Shown here: one piece after another, positions 24,484 through 34,890 of the stretch | Layout of the letters: the number at the start of each line of letters is the position of its first letter | Position numbering within the stretch: the first letter of the stretch is position 1 | DNA from: Sandaracinobacteroides sp041909755 | Lineage (GTDB): Bacteria > Pseudomonadota > Alphaproteobacteria > Sphingomonadales > Sphingomonadaceae | Direction of reading: 5' to 3' | NCBI RefSeq assembly: GCF_041909755.1 | Contig: NZ_JAYRCW010000004.1 | Coordinates: forward strand, 1 to 64,000 | Length of the DNA stretch: 64,000 nt | Notes under the pieces: model-generated | The model's input: only the letters and a program-made list of their open reading frames with translations | Database searches by the model: none | What the model was told of the DNA's origin: nothing | Position numbers and translations under genes: made by a program

Positions 24484-25679
24484 CAGCGCACCTCCAGCAC
24501 ATCCCGGGCGATCGCCATCACCTGGTTCCGGTCGGCCGGAAAGCCCGCCTCGATCCAGCGATGCTCCACCTCGGCCAGCCGGCGGGAAACAGCCGGCCCC
24601 GGCGCAAGGCCCATGGCGATCAGATCCTTGCCGGAAATCGGCAGGCGAGGGCGGGCATAGGCGGAAAGCGGCCCTGCCCACTGCGCGGCACGCGCGTCCC
24701 CCGTCAGCAGCAAACGGTCCAGCGTTGCGGCGGGGCCGATGGAATAGGCGAGCGCCCGTGGGTCATCCGGCACCGGCGTACGGGTCGCCGCCTGGATCAG
24801 CCGCGATTTCTCGGCATTGGAATGCTTCAATCTGTTTCCGATTTCCATTGCCGTTTCAGTATTTTCTGGAATGATGCAGGCAAGTCGTCTCAGCCCATCG
24901 GCCTGAACATGCGCGTCAGCCTCCGCCCGGATAAGCCGATCCAGACCGGGCACCCTCTCCGCCACGATCTCGGGCAGAACGGGCTTCAGAATAGCATGCG
25001 CCAGCATGGCGGACAGCGTGGCCGAAGGGGCGGGCAGGGCCAGCAGCTTCAGCAGTTCGTCCCGGATGCGCTCTCGCGAAAGCGCCATCAGGTCGTTCGC
25101 TCTCGCCGCACAGGCGGCCAGGCCGGGGCCGTCCAGGTCCGGTGCGAAGCGGGCCGAAAAGCGGAAGAAGCGCAGGATCCGCAGATGATCCTCGGCAATG
25201 CGCGCCAGCGGTTCGCCGATGAACCGCACCCGCCGGGCGGCCAGATCCTCCAGCCCGGCGAACCAGTCGAACAGCTCGCCCGTCAGCGGATCGGCATAGA
25301 GCGCGTTGATGGTGAAATCCCGCCGCGCGGCATCTTCCTTCCAGTCGGGCGTGAATGCCACTTCGGCGTGCCGGCCGAAGGTGGCGACATCCCGGCGCAA
25401 CGTCGTCACCTCATAGGGCGTGCCGCCCGCCACCGCCGTCACCGTGCCATGGGCAAGGCCCGTCGGCACCGCCCGGATGCCCGCTGCTTCCAGCCGCTCG
25501 ATCACCGCCTGCGGCGAAAGCCGCGTGGCCAAATCCAGATCGGAAACGGGCAGCTTCAGCAGCCAGTCCCGCACGGCGCCGCCGACCAGCCTTGTCTCGC
25601 CCGCCTCTGCCGAAAGCGCGCGCAGCAGCTTGCCCATGCCGGGCCGGTCTGCCCACAAGGAAGGGTTCAGCCCCGTCAT
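24483..25679 (-). CDS. cca: CCA tRNA nucleotidyltransferase
   Basis: A 398-residue class II nucleotidyltransferase. RLVGGAVRDWLLKLPVSDLDLATRL holds the GG[AS]xRD flexible loop and the DxD metal site, and EDAARRDFTINALYADPLTGELFDW the RRDF block. The HD-like or all-alpha C-terminal part follows with EDHLRILRFFRFSARF. It adds or repairs the 3' CCA of tRNAs, possibly also polyadenylates. It shares ATGA junctions with the Nudix gene upstream and the flavin oxidoreductase downstream, forming a reverse-strand operon. Confidence 0.93.
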   Translation of the reverse strand: MTGLNPSLWADRPGMGKLLRALSAEAGETRLVGGAVRDWLLKLPVSDLDLATRLSPQAVIERLEAAGIRAVPTGLAHGTVTAVAGGTPYEVTTLRRDVATFGRHAEVAFTPDWKEDAARRDFTINALYADPLTGELFDWFAGLEDLAARRVRFIGEPLARIAEDHLRILRFFRFSARFAPDLDGPGLAACAARANDLMALSRERIRDELLKLLALPAPSATLSAMLAHAILKPVLPEIVAERVPGLDRLIRAEADAHVQADGLRRLACIIPENTETAMEIGNRLKHSNAEKSRLIQAATRTPVPDDPRALAYSIGPAATLDRLLLTGDARAAQWAGPLSAYARPRLPISGKDLIAMGLAPGPAVSRRLAEVEHRWIEAGFPADRNQVMAIARDVLEVR

Positions 25680-26269
25680 GCCAGCCGCGACGCCAGGTTC
25701 ACCAGCATGCCCGCCGTCGCGCCCCAGATCATTCGTCCTTCATATTCAATCACATAATATCGGCGCAGGCGCCCCTTCCATTCCGCTTCGCGCAACAGAT
25801 GGTTGCGCCTGTCCAGCACGAAATCCAGCGGAACCTCGAACAGATCCGCCACTTCATGCGGGTTGGGAGACAGCGACAGGCCCGGCTCGATCGTCCCCAC
25901 AACCGGCTGCACCGAATAACCGGTGCCGGTCTGATAGACATCGCCCATGCCCATCACCTCGACGGCGGATGGTTCCAGCCCGATTTCCTCCTGCGCCTCG
26001 CGCAGGGCCGCCGCCACCGGCCCGTCGTCTCCGGTGTCGATCCGCCCGCCGGGGAAGGCGACCTGTCCGGCATGATTGCGCAGATGCGAGGTGCGCGTCG
26101 TCAGCAGAAGGCGCGGATCCGGCGCACGGATGATGGGCACCAGCACGGCGGCCGGCACCAGCATGCCCGATGGCGCGGTGCCGAAGCCGCCAAAATCCTG
26201 GTCGCCGGCAAGAACCGGGCTGCCCGATGCCAGCAACCCTGCGCGGACCCGTTCAATCAGCGAAGGCAA
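25676..26269 (-). CDS. CoA pyrophosphatase-like Nudix hydrolase
   Basis: A 197-residue Nudix protein. AGQVAFPGGRIDTGDDGPVA, then ALREAQEEIGLEPSAVEVMG form the Nudix box, with the GG and EExGL positions intact; Asp replaces one usual Glu in the first half. LLTTRTSHLRNHAGQVAFPGG is characteristic of the YeaB/NudL CoA-pyrophosphatase group. It probably hydrolyses CoA derivatives. It overlaps the cca start by four bases and the DUF1285 stop by 17 bases. Confidence 0.88.
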   Translation of the reverse strand: MPSLIERVRAGLLASGSPVLAGDQDFGGFGTAPSGMLVPAAVLVPIIRAPDPRLLLTTRTSHLRNHAGQVAFPGGRIDTGDDGPVAAALREAQEEIGLEPSAVEVMGMGDVYQTGTGYSVQPVVGTIEPGLSLSPNPHEVADLFEVPLDFVLDRRNHLLREAEWKGRLRRYYVIEYEGRMIWGATAGMLVNLASRLA

Positions 26270-26867
26270 AGAAGGCGCCTCCGCTCCACAGCCCCAGCGG
26301 GCCGCCCGCCTGCTCCTGCTCGGCCAGCGCCAGATCGGCCAGCTGGTAGAAGACCGGGCGGTTCACCAGCGCGTCCAGCGCCCGCCCGGCGGGCCCGCGC
26401 ACATGCAGGTAGGGGCGCGGTGTGCCGTCCACCGTCGTTTCCACGCGCAGCGGATTGCCCGGCCCGGCAATGACGATCTCATCCGTCAGCAGCCGGAAGG
26501 CAATCAGCCGGTCGCGCCCTTCGCCGTCGCTCGTCGCCTCGACAGCCAGGAACGGCGCATCCTCCACGTCGATGTCCAGCTTCTCGACAGGGGTGACCAG
26601 CACGAAATGGCCATCGGCTTCCCGCCTCAGGATGGTGGAAAACAGCTTCACCAGGGCAGGGCGCCCGATGGGGGTGCCGCCATGCAGCCAGCTTCCGTCG
26701 GCGCGGATGCGCATGTCGCTGTGGCCGCAATGCGTCGGGTTCCACTGATCTACCGGCGGCAGCCGCTTTTCCGCGGCCGCCTTCGCGATATCCGCGAGGC
26801 TGGCGCGGGAAAGATCCAGCGCGTCAGGCCTGATCGGTTCCGCAGTCGAGACCATGGCGGCGGACAT
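26253..26867 (-). CDS. DUF1285 domain protein
   Basis: A 204-residue protein. LPPVDQWNPTHCGHSDMRIRADGSWLHGGTPIGRPALVKLFSTILRREADG and the HFVLVTPVEKLDIDVEDAPFLAV segment match DUF1285, whose structure is known but role is not. Two ATGs are possible, at 26867 (MSAAMVSTAEP) and 26855; the distal one follows GGGGGC. It is the upstream gene of the Nudix-cca-oxidoreductase run, overlapping the Nudix gene. Confidence 0.85.
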   Translation of the reverse strand: MSAAMVSTAEPIRPDALDLSRASLADIAKAAAEKRLPPVDQWNPTHCGHSDMRIRADGSWLHGGTPIGRPALVKLFSTILRREADGHFVLVTPVEKLDIDVEDAPFLAVEATSDGEGRDRLIAFRLLTDEIVIAGPGNPLRVETTVDGTPRPYLHVRGPAGRALDALVNRPVFYQLADLALAEQEQAGGPLGLWSGGAFFAFAD

Positions 26868-26922
26868 GCGGCCCGCTGCCCCCGGCGTCAAGCAGCGAAG
26901 CTGCGAGGTGGCGCCGGGGCTG

Positions 26923-27444
26923 TCAGGCGGCGGCGCTGCCGATGCCGTGCGCCGCCAGCTGGGCAGGGCCGCGCAGCCGGTGCCCGGCCTTTGCCCGCAG
27001 CAGCAGCCTGTCCCGGTCGACTGGCCCCGGCAGCGTCCATTCGCCGGTGTGCTGGGCGGAAAAGCCCCAGCGGCCATAATAGGGCTCGTCGCCGATCAGC
27101 ATCACGGGCAGGTGCAGGGCGTCCAGCTCCGCAAGCGCCAGGTCCATCAGCCGCACGCCGATCTGTTCGCCACGCCGGCCGGGGTGGGAAACCAGCGGCC
27201 CCAGCAGCGCGATGCGGCGGGTTCCCATGGGGTGCCGCCACTCCAGGTCCCAGCATTCCACGCTGCCAACAAGCTCGTCGCCGTCCAGCGCCACGAAGCT
27301 GGCGCGATCGATGCGCGGCGCGCCAGCGCGAAGGACGCTGGCGGTGCGCTTCTGCCGGGCAGGCCCGAAACAGAGGTCCAGAAGGTCGTCCACCCGTGCG
27401 GGGGACACGGCATCTTGAGATAGAAAGTCCACAGGCGCGTCCAT
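26923..27444 (-). CDS. GNAT family N-acetyltransferase
   Basis: A 173-residue YhbS-like acetyltransferase. The core has FVALDGDELVGSVECWDLEW, then IALLGPLVSHPGRRGEQIGVRLMDLALAEL, whose RRGEQIG is the acetyl-CoA-binding RxxGxG/A loop, and MLIGDEPYYGRWGF. Substrate unknown. I use the ATG at 27444 (MDAPVDF); another at 27468 adds eight residues (MITKQINC). Neither has a clear ribosome site. It is divergent from the GST at 27695. Confidence 0.83.
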   Translation of the reverse strand: MDAPVDFLSQDAVSPARVDDLLDLCFGPARQKRTASVLRAGAPRIDRASFVALDGDELVGSVECWDLEWRHPMGTRRIALLGPLVSHPGRRGEQIGVRLMDLALAELDALHLPVMLIGDEPYYGRWGFSAQHTGEWTLPGPVDRDRLLLRAKAGHRLRGPAQLAAHGIGSAAA

Positions 27445-27572
27445 GCAATTGATTTGTTTCGTGATCATGAAGGAAGTTTGAACTTCCGGAGGCTTTACCC
27501 GAACCCGATTGCCCGAAACTGCCTCTTCTCCCTGGGGGCTTCTGCCCCGCCGGATGGCCGCCAGCCACCCGC

Positions 27573-27608
27573 CCGCCGCGCTGCGCCCAAATGCGGGGCG
27601 CGCGGCGG
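27573..27608. repeat. GC-rich inverted repeat in divergent intergenic region
   Basis: CCGCCGCGC (27573-27581) and GCGCGGCGG (27600-27608) form a perfect 9-bp stem with an inner CCC/GGG pairing. It lies in the 250-bp gap between the divergent acetyltransferase and GST genes, where no further gene is visible. It may be an operator or only GC-rich symmetry. Confidence 0.4.
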
Positions 27609-27694
27609 TCAGCCGCGTCGAATTAGCTGTTTGGAGACGTGACCTTGCATGGTGGCGCGGCGTATAGCGACAATGGGGAGGAAATGAAAGACCC

Positions 27695-28327
27695 ATGAAA
27701 CTCTATGACATGGCGAAGGCGCCCAACCCGCGCCGGGTGCGGATGTTCCTGGCGGAAAAGGGCATCGACGTGCCGATGGTGCCGGTGGACATCCCGTCGG
27801 GCGAAAATCTCTCGGCCGACTATCTGGCGATCAACCCGCGAGGCCTGGTGCCGACACTGCAGCTGGATGACGGCCGGGTGCTGGACGAAAGCATGGCCAT
27901 CTGCCGCTATTTCGAAGCCCTGCATCCTGAACCCGACCTGTTCGGCCAAACGCCCTTCGAACAGGCAGAGGTGGAGCAGCAGCAGCGGCGGATGGAGTTC
28001 GAGGGCCTGTTCAACATCGCCGCCGCCTTCCGCAACTCGGCGGAGGCCTATGCCGATCGCGGGGCGGCCGGCGCTTCCCCCGCAACCCCGCGCATTCCCG
28101 GCCTCACCGAACGCGGGCTGCTGCTAGCCCGCCACTGGCTCGACAGGCTGGAACGGCATCTGGAAGGGCGGGAGTTTGTCGCGATCGACCGGTTCAGCGT
28201 GGCCGACATCACCGCCTTCGTGTCGATCGACTTCGCCAAATGGGTGAACCTGCGCGCAGGGGCGGAACATCCCAACGTGCAGGCCTATCATGCCCGCATC
28301 AAGGCCCGCCCGTCCTCAGCCGCCTGA
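27695..28327 (+). CDS. glutathione S-transferase family protein
   Basis: A 210-residue GST. MKLYDMAKAPNPRRVRMFLAEKGIDVPMV has Asn/Pro-Arg-Arg at the glutathione end of the first helix, and NPRGLVPTLQLDDGRVLDESMAICRYFE carries the cis-Pro and ES pair. The all-alpha domain has RFSVADITAFVSIDFA. The likely role is glutathione conjugation or transfer with unknown substrate. The ribosome site GGGGAGGAAA precedes ATG 27695. Its 3' end overlaps the converging membrane gene by 12 bp. Confidence 0.9.
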   Translation: MKLYDMAKAPNPRRVRMFLAEKGIDVPMVPVDIPSGENLSADYLAINPRGLVPTLQLDDGRVLDESMAICRYFEALHPEPDLFGQTPFEQAEVEQQQRRMEFEGLFNIAAAFRNSAEAYADRGAAGASPATPRIPGLTERGLLLARHWLDRLERHLEGREFVAIDRFSVADITAFVSIDFAKWVNLRAGAEHPNVQAYHARIKARPSSAA

Positions 28328-28930
28328 CGGCGTTCCGCCGGCTTGCTCGTCTTCCGGCCGGTTCAGCCAGCGCGCGCCATGCTCCTCGGCCAGCGCGGCG
28401 ACTGCCGGGGCATCCGCGATCTGCTCGAAGCGAAGCCGGTCCGCGCCTTCGTCCTTCAGCCGCCAGCTCAGATACATGTGCGGGGCTGAAAAGCGCAGCT
28501 CCTGCGCACCGGATTCCATCTCCGCGCCGAACAGCTGCGCCTCGCCCGCGATGCGGCCGCCCACCCACACCAGCGCCCGGCGGCTTGTCAGCATGTAATG
28601 CGCCCGCGCCCGCGCGCTGGATCGCAGCCAGACGGGCAGGGCGATGATCATCACCATCCCCGCCACCATCAACAGGATCAGCGGCATCGACGGGTTGTCC
28701 GGCTGTCCCGCAAACTGCGAACCCGCCAGATGCGGCCGGATCAGCCCCACGGCCGCCCAGGTCAGCAGGCCCAGCAGCAGCAGGAATCCCGCCAGCTCCC
28801 ACAGCTTGCGCACCAGCATTCGCGGGCGGCCCTGCCACAGGATCGCCTCGCCCTCGCCGGGCGGCGAAGGCCGCCTGTTCAACCGCGCGGGCGCCAGCTC
28901 CTCGCCCGCAATCGCCTCGCCTGCCGACAT
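28316..28930 (-). CDS. membrane protein with bacterial PH-like domain
   Basis: A 204-residue protein. Short tail, the PPGEGEAILWQGRPRM motif as in bacterial PH-like (bPH/YdbS) proteins, a transmembrane helix (LWELAGFLLLLGLLTWAAVGLI), a second one (SMPLILLMVAGMVMIIALPVWL), then ARAHYMLTSRRALVWVGG, the start of the PH-like beta-sandwich. Function unknown. It overlaps the thiolase stop by ATGA, so it rides on the PHA-type transcript. Confidence 0.62.
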   Translation of the reverse strand: MSAGEAIAGEELAPARLNRRPSPPGEGEAILWQGRPRMLVRKLWELAGFLLLLGLLTWAAVGLIRPHLAGSQFAGQPDNPSMPLILLMVAGMVMIIALPVWLRSSARARAHYMLTSRRALVWVGGRIAGEAQLFGAEMESGAQELRFSAPHMYLSWRLKDEGADRLRFEQIADAPAVAALAEEHGARWLNRPEDEQAGGTPSGG

Positions 28931-30102
28931 CAGCGCTCCACGGTCAGCGCGATGCCCATGCCGCCGCCGATGCACAGGGTGGCAAGGCCCTTCTTCGCGT
29001 CGCGGCGCTGCATTTCGTGCAGCAGCGTCACCAGGATGCGCGCGCCTGATGCACCGATGGGGTGGCCGATGGCGATCGCGCCGCCGTTCACGTTCAGCTT
29101 CGCCGGATCGATGCCCAGTTCCTGCCCCACCGCCAGCGCCTGCGCGGCGAAGGCCTCGTTCGCTTCGATCAGGTCCAGGTCGGCAACGCTCCAGCCCGCC
29201 TTTTCCAGCGCCTTCTTCGAAGCCGGGATCGGCCCCAGCCCCATCACGGCCGGATCGACGCCGACCGACGCCCAGCTCTTCACCTTTGCCAGAACCGGCG
29301 CGCCGCGGCGGGCGGCTTCCGCCGCCGACATCAGCACCAGCGCAGCCGCCCCGTCGTTCAGGCCAGAGGCGTTCGCCGCCGTCACGCTGCCGTCCTTCTT
29401 GAAGGCGGGCTTCAGCGCTGCCATCGCCTCCACCGTGGCGCCGTCGCGGATATATTCGTCGCTGTCCACCACGACATCGCCCTTGCGGCCCTTCAGCGTG
29501 ACGGGAACGATTTCATCGCGGAACCGGCCAGCTTTCTTCGCGGCTTCGGCCTTGTTCTGGCTGGCGGTGGCGAACTCATCCTGCGCGGCCCGGCTGATCT
29601 GATAGCGCTCCGCGATATTTTCCGCCGTCATTCCCATGTGATAGCCGTTGAAGGCGTCCCACAGGCCATCCTTGATCATGGTGTCCACAAGTTCCAGCGC
29701 GCCCATCTTCTGCCCGGCGCGCAGCGCCTGCGCATGCGTGGAAAGCGACATGGATTCCTGCCCGCCGGCCACCATGATCGCATGATCGCCGTTGCGGATC
29801 GCCTGCGCCGCCAGCGCGACGGTGCGCAGGCCCGATCCGCACACCTGGTTCACGCCCCACGCCGGCACCTCCTGCGGCACGCCGGCCGCCATGGAAGCCT
29901 GCCGCGCCGGGTTCTGCCCCTGCGCCGCCGTCAGCACCTGGCCCAGGATCACCTCGCCCACGTCCGCGCCGGCAATGCCCGCATCGGCCAGCGCAGCCTC
30001 GATCGCCGCCTTGCCCAGCACATGCGCCGGCGTGCTTCCGAAGCTGCCCATGAAGCTGCCGACAGGGGTGCGGCGGGCGGCGGCAATCACGACTTCGGTC
30101 AT
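28930..30102 (-). CDS. acetyl-CoA C-acetyltransferase (biosynthetic thiolase type)
   Basis: A 390-residue thiolase. The nucleophile lies in WGVNQVCGSGLRTVALA (Cys88), the spelling QVCGSG of biosynthetic PhaA-type thiolases, with EANEAFAAQ, GGAIAIGHPIGASGARI and CIGGGMGIAL. It condenses two acetyl-CoA to acetoacetyl-CoA. It sits 69 bp downstream of a short PhaC-like gene on the same strand and next to divergent phaR, so a role in polyhydroxyalkanoate metabolism is a fair inference, though no phaB is in the window. Confidence 0.92.
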   Translation of the reverse strand: MTEVVIAAARRTPVGSFMGSFGSTPAHVLGKAAIEAALADAGIAGADVGEVILGQVLTAAQGQNPARQASMAAGVPQEVPAWGVNQVCGSGLRTVALAAQAIRNGDHAIMVAGGQESMSLSTHAQALRAGQKMGALELVDTMIKDGLWDAFNGYHMGMTAENIAERYQISRAAQDEFATASQNKAEAAKKAGRFRDEIVPVTLKGRKGDVVVDSDEYIRDGATVEAMAALKPAFKKDGSVTAANASGLNDGAAALVLMSAAEAARRGAPVLAKVKSWASVGVDPAVMGLGPIPASKKALEKAGWSVADLDLIEANEAFAAQALAVGQELGIDPAKLNVNGGAIAIGHPIGASGARILVTLLHEMQRRDAKKGLATLCIGGGMGIALTVER

Positions 30103-30171
30103 CGGGGCGTCCTTTCGTGGTCCTGTGGCCCGGCGAGGGGAACCGCGCGGCGGGGCCGTTTCCGCCCCGCT

Positions 30172-31233
30172 CTAGCGGCCGTGCAGCCAGTTTGAAAGCG
30201 GCACCCACAGGGTTTCGGCCGCGCCGGAGCCGACCACCATGCCGACATGCCCGGAATTGACGTCGCGGCGGTCGATCCCAGCCCTGCGCAGGCGCGCGGC
30301 CGGCGGCACGATGCGGTCCTTCGTCGCCCCGAAATCCAGGATGGGGGCGGTGATCGCGCCCGGATCGATCGCCTGCCCGCCCACGCGCCACAGGCCGCGC
30401 CCGATCCGGTCTGCGCCGAACGCCTTCAGGAACATGTCCCGCGCGGCGGGCAGGGGCAGGGGCGCGCCGCTGTTGGCCCAGTCCTCCACGGCCGCGAACC
30501 AGCCGACATGCGGATCATCCGCCGGGCGGCGGGACAGCGCCTCGAACTTCGCCAGCACGGCGTCCTCGTCCAGGCTCCAGAACAGCGGGTTCAGCAGCGT
30601 CACGGGAACCGCGCCCAGGCCCGCGCCCAGCGGCCTTATCGTCGTCCATGTCTCCAGCGCCGCGCGGCGCGCCTCTGCCGGGAAGCCGTCGAAGTGCCAG
30701 GGCGCCGCGATCAGCGCCAGCCGGTTCAGCCGCGCGCCCAGAAGCTGTGCGGCGGCAACGGCCAGCGTGCCGCCCATGCAATAGCCCAGCAGCGAAACCT
30801 GCCCCGGAAGCTGGCGCAGCAACGGCATCAGCCGCGCGGAAACCAGCCCGGCCATGCCCAGCCTGCGCTCGCTCCGGCCCATCGGCCCCCAGTCCAGCAG
30901 CAGCACATGATGCCCTTCGGCCGCCAGGTGCCGCACCAGCGATCGGCCCGGCGCCAGATCCAGCACGGCCGGCGCATTGATCAGCGAGGGGATCACCACC
31001 AGCAGCGGCCCGTCCACAGGCCCGCCCGCCTCCAGCAGCCGCACGCCGCCCCGCCGGGCCAGTTCGGCCATCGGCGGCATCGGCGCCGTCGGCGGCGCAG
31101 ACTGGTAACGGTTCAGCCCGTCCAGAACCGCCTTCAACCGCTCCGGATCGTCGCCCAGCTTCCGGCTGGCCAGAGACAGGAACAGGGGCAGCGGATGCGG
31201 CCCGCGCCCGCGGCCCTTGCGCCGCTCAGTCAT
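30172..31233 (-). CDS. PHA-synthase-like alpha/beta hydrolase, short form
   Basis: A 353-residue alpha/beta-hydrolase. The nucleophile elbow is GYCMGGTLAVAAAQLLG, with Cys in the lipase-box position as in PhaC. The acid is likely in FGATKDRIVPPAARLRR, the base His in VNSGHVGMVVGSG. VVIPSLINAPAVLDLAPGRSLVRHLAAEGHHVLLLDWG is another PhaC trait. It lacks most of the N-terminal domain of class I PhaC (about 600 residues) and resembles class III PhaC size. Polymerase or hydrolase activity is unproven. phaR stands divergent, next to it. Confidence 0.78.
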   Translation of the reverse strand: MTERRKGRGRGPHPLPLFLSLASRKLGDDPERLKAVLDGLNRYQSAPPTAPMPPMAELARRGGVRLLEAGGPVDGPLLVVIPSLINAPAVLDLAPGRSLVRHLAAEGHHVLLLDWGPMGRSERRLGMAGLVSARLMPLLRQLPGQVSLLGYCMGGTLAVAAAQLLGARLNRLALIAAPWHFDGFPAEARRAALETWTTIRPLGAGLGAVPVTLLNPLFWSLDEDAVLAKFEALSRRPADDPHVGWFAAVEDWANSGAPLPLPAARDMFLKAFGADRIGRGLWRVGGQAIDPGAITAPILDFGATKDRIVPPAARLRRAGIDRRDVNSGHVGMVVGSGAAETLWVPLSNWLHGR

Positions 31234-31341
31234 GCCGGACGCCGATGCTGCGCAGCACGGCTGCAAACGCACGCCGTTTGCGGCCCCTTGCTGCACATGC
31301 TAAGTCGGTTTCCATTCCATTTTTCTCCCGGATCGGAACCA

Positions 31342-31905
31342 ATGCCCCAATCCACCGAAGGCGATGCCGCCCCCGTCATCATCAAGAAATACGCGAATCG
31401 CCGCCTGTATGACACGGAAAGCTCCAGCTACATCACGCTGGAACATCTCTCTGCGATGACGCGGCAGGGACGCGAGTTCAAGGTGGTGGACGCCAAGTCC
31501 GGCGACGATATCACCCACAGCGTTCTCACCCAGATCATCGTCGAGGAAGAGAATAGGGGCACGACCCTGCTTCCCGTCAGCTTCCTGCGCCAGCTGATCG
31601 CCATGTACGGCGATCAGATGCAGGCGATGGTGCCGCACTATCTCGAGGCTTCGATGGAAGCCTTCCGCCGCAACCAGGAACAGGTGCGCAGCACCATGAT
31701 GGGCATGATGGCGGGCGGCTCGAACCCGTTCGAGGCGCTGGCCCGCCAGAACATGGCGATGATGAAGGCTGCCGCCGACATGTGGGGAACGCAGCCCGGC
31801 GCGCCGCAACCGCAGGCGGCCCCCGAAGCCGAAGACGATGTGAAGGCCCTGAAGGCCGAGCTTCGGGCGCTTCAGGCCAAGATCGAGAAACTGGTGAAGG
31901 ACTGA
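31342..31905 (+). CDS. phaR: polyhydroxyalkanoate synthesis regulator PhaR
   Basis: A 187-residue regulator. APVIIKKYANRRLYDTESSSYITLEHL is the PHB/PHA accumulation DNA-binding domain. The middle is helical with MAGGSNPFEALARQNMAMM, and the C-terminus is a coiled coil (EDDVKALKAELRALQAKIEKLVKD). PhaR in other bacteria represses phasin genes and binds PHA granules. The start ATG 31342 follows CGGAACCA. It diverges from the PhaC-like gene by 108 bp, a typical arrangement. Confidence 0.93.
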   Translation: MPQSTEGDAAPVIIKKYANRRLYDTESSSYITLEHLSAMTRQGREFKVVDAKSGDDITHSVLTQIIVEEENRGTTLLPVSFLRQLIAMYGDQMQAMVPHYLEASMEAFRRNQEQVRSTMMGMMAGGSNPFEALARQNMAMMKAAADMWGTQPGAPQPQAAPEAEDDVKALKAELRALQAKIEKLVKD

Positions 31906-31917
31906 GGCGGGCCGGGG

Positions 31918-33315
<1,398 letters not shown>

Positions 33316-33423
33316 CGGCGGCTTGCTTGCGCCCCGCCTGATGCCGCGCTAGAGCCGCCGCCAAAACCGGCATGCCGTGGCGAACTGCGCGGCGCCTTCC
33401 ACAGGATCAAGCAGGAATTCCAG

Positions 33424-34176
33424 ATGGCCAGCCAACCCGCAGCCCCGCTTCCCCTTTTCTACCAGAACCTCATTCCGCTGACCTCTGACCTGCACGCCAA
33501 TCATGGCCTTGTCGAACGCACGGAACTGAAGTTCGCGCGCGGCACCCATGCCGTGCCGATCACGGTTGACGAATTCGTGTCGGCCCAGCGCCATTACCCG
33601 ATCGTCTTTTCGGACGGGCCTGAGGGCGTTCCGCTGGCGCTTGTCGGCCTGCGCGAGGGCGAGAACCTGTTCGTAGATGCCGACGGCAGGTGGATGGAGG
33701 GCACTTATGTCCCGGCCTATATCCGTCGCCACCCCTTCATGCTGGCCCGGCTGACGCCCGACGCCAATGTGCTCAGCCTGGTGTTCGACGATCAGGCCGG
33801 CCTGGTTGTGGACGGTGGGGACAACAAGCTGTTCGACGCGGACAAGCAACCCACGCAGGCCACGAAGAATGTGCTGCAATTCTGCGAGCAGTTCGAACAG
33901 GCCATCGCCCGCACCAAGAGCTTCATGGACGAGCTGAACAAGCTTGGCCTGCTGATGGACGGCCAGGCCCAGATCCAGAACCCCGGCATGGACCAGCCCG
34001 CGACCTTCGCCGGCTTCAAGATGATCGACGAACAGAAGCTGCAGAATATCCGCGGCGATCAGGCCCGCAAGATGGTGCAGAACGGCATGCTTGGTCTTGT
34101 CTATGCGCACCTCTTCTCGCTGTCGCAGATGCGCACCCTGTTCGCGATGGCAAACCCGGAACTCGCGGCCGCCTGA
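33424..34176 (+). CDS. SapC family protein
   Basis: A 250-residue protein. LPLFYQNLIPLTSDLHANHGL, VPITVDEFVSAQRHYPIVFSDG, GTYVPAYIRRHPFML and FDADKQPTQATKNVLQFCEQFE are the ordered SapC signatures (peptidoglycan/S-layer-associated, Caulobacter and sphingomonads). Its true function is not established; some were linked to S-layer secretion. The ORF is isolated with no sap operon around. ATG 33424 has CAGGAATTCC upstream. Confidence 0.85.
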   Translation: MASQPAAPLPLFYQNLIPLTSDLHANHGLVERTELKFARGTHAVPITVDEFVSAQRHYPIVFSDGPEGVPLALVGLREGENLFVDADGRWMEGTYVPAYIRRHPFMLARLTPDANVLSLVFDDQAGLVVDGGDNKLFDADKQPTQATKNVLQFCEQFEQAIARTKSFMDELNKLGLLMDGQAQIQNPGMDQPATFAGFKMIDEQKLQNIRGDQARKMVQNGMLGLVYAHLFSLSQMRTLFAMANPELAAA

Positions 34177-34197
34177 GGGGCCCCATAGATGTTCTAT

Positions 34198-34224
34198 CCC
34201 CCGGCCGGCCTTGTCGGTCGGGGG
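34198..34224 (+). terminator. hairpin after sapC-like gene
   Basis: CCCCCGGCCG (34198-34207) pairs with CGGTCGGGGG (34215-34224), ten pairs with one G-U and a 7-base loop. No T-run follows. It lies 21 bp after the SapC stop, 48 bp before the YceI start. Confidence 0.48.
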
Positions 34225-34272
34225 GCTGCCGACTAGCATCAGCGCCTGTCAATTCCGATGCAGGAGGCAATG

Positions 34273-34890
34273 ATGAAGCTTGTCCATTCGATGATCGCGG
34301 CTGCGGCCATGTTCGCCATGGCGCCCGTAGCGCCGCTTCTGGCGCAGGCCGCGCCGCTCGGCGTGCCCGCGGGCGAATATGGCCTCGACAAGACGCACGG
34401 CAGCCTGACCTTCACGATCAGCCACCTCGGTCTTTCGAACTACACCGCGCGCTTCGCCAGCTTCGATGCGACGATCACGCTGGATCCGAAGGTGCCGACC
34501 AACTCCGCCGTCACCGTCACGATCGATCCGAAATCCGTTCGCACCGACTTTCCCTTCCCCGAGAAGGAGGATTTCGACAAGGTGATCGCTGAGAAGTTCC
34601 TGCAGGCAGGCCAGTTCCCCACCATCACCTTCAAGTCGACCGGGCTGACGGCGACGGGCGCGACCACCGGCAAGCTGACGGGCGACCTCACGCTGCTGGG
34701 CGTCACCAAGCCGGTCACGCTGGATGTCACGCTGAACGGCGCGAAGGAGCATCCGATGCGCAAGATTCCGGTCCTCGGCTTCAGCGCCACCGGCAGCTTC
34801 AAGCGCTCCGACTTCGGCTCGGCCGCACTTCAGGGGCCGCTGGGCGACGAGATCAAGGTGATCATCGAAGCCGAGTTCTTCAAGAAGTGA
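34273..34890 (+). CDS. YceI family protein (first copy)
   Basis: A 205-residue secreted lipocalin-like protein. A signal peptide (SMIAAAAMFAMAPVAPLLAQA) precedes YGLDKTHGSLTFTISHLGLSNYTARFASFDATI, the YceI opening, and the KVTFKSTGL-type strand pattern with GDLTLLGVTKPVTL. YceI proteins bind polyprenyl chains such as ubiquinone-like lipids. AGGAGG at 34262-34267 best serves ATG 34273; two ATGs upstream are possible. It is coupled to cytochrome b561 by a GTGA overlap. Confidence 0.88.
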   Translation: MKLVHSMIAAAAMFAMAPVAPLLAQAAPLGVPAGEYGLDKTHGSLTFTISHLGLSNYTARFASFDATITLDPKVPTNSAVTVTIDPKSVRTDFPFPEKEDFDKVIAEKFLQAGQFPTITFKSTGLTATGATTGKLTGDLTLLGVTKPVTLDVTLNGAKEHPMRKIPVLGFSATGSFKRSDFGSAALQGPLGDEIKVIIEAEFFKK

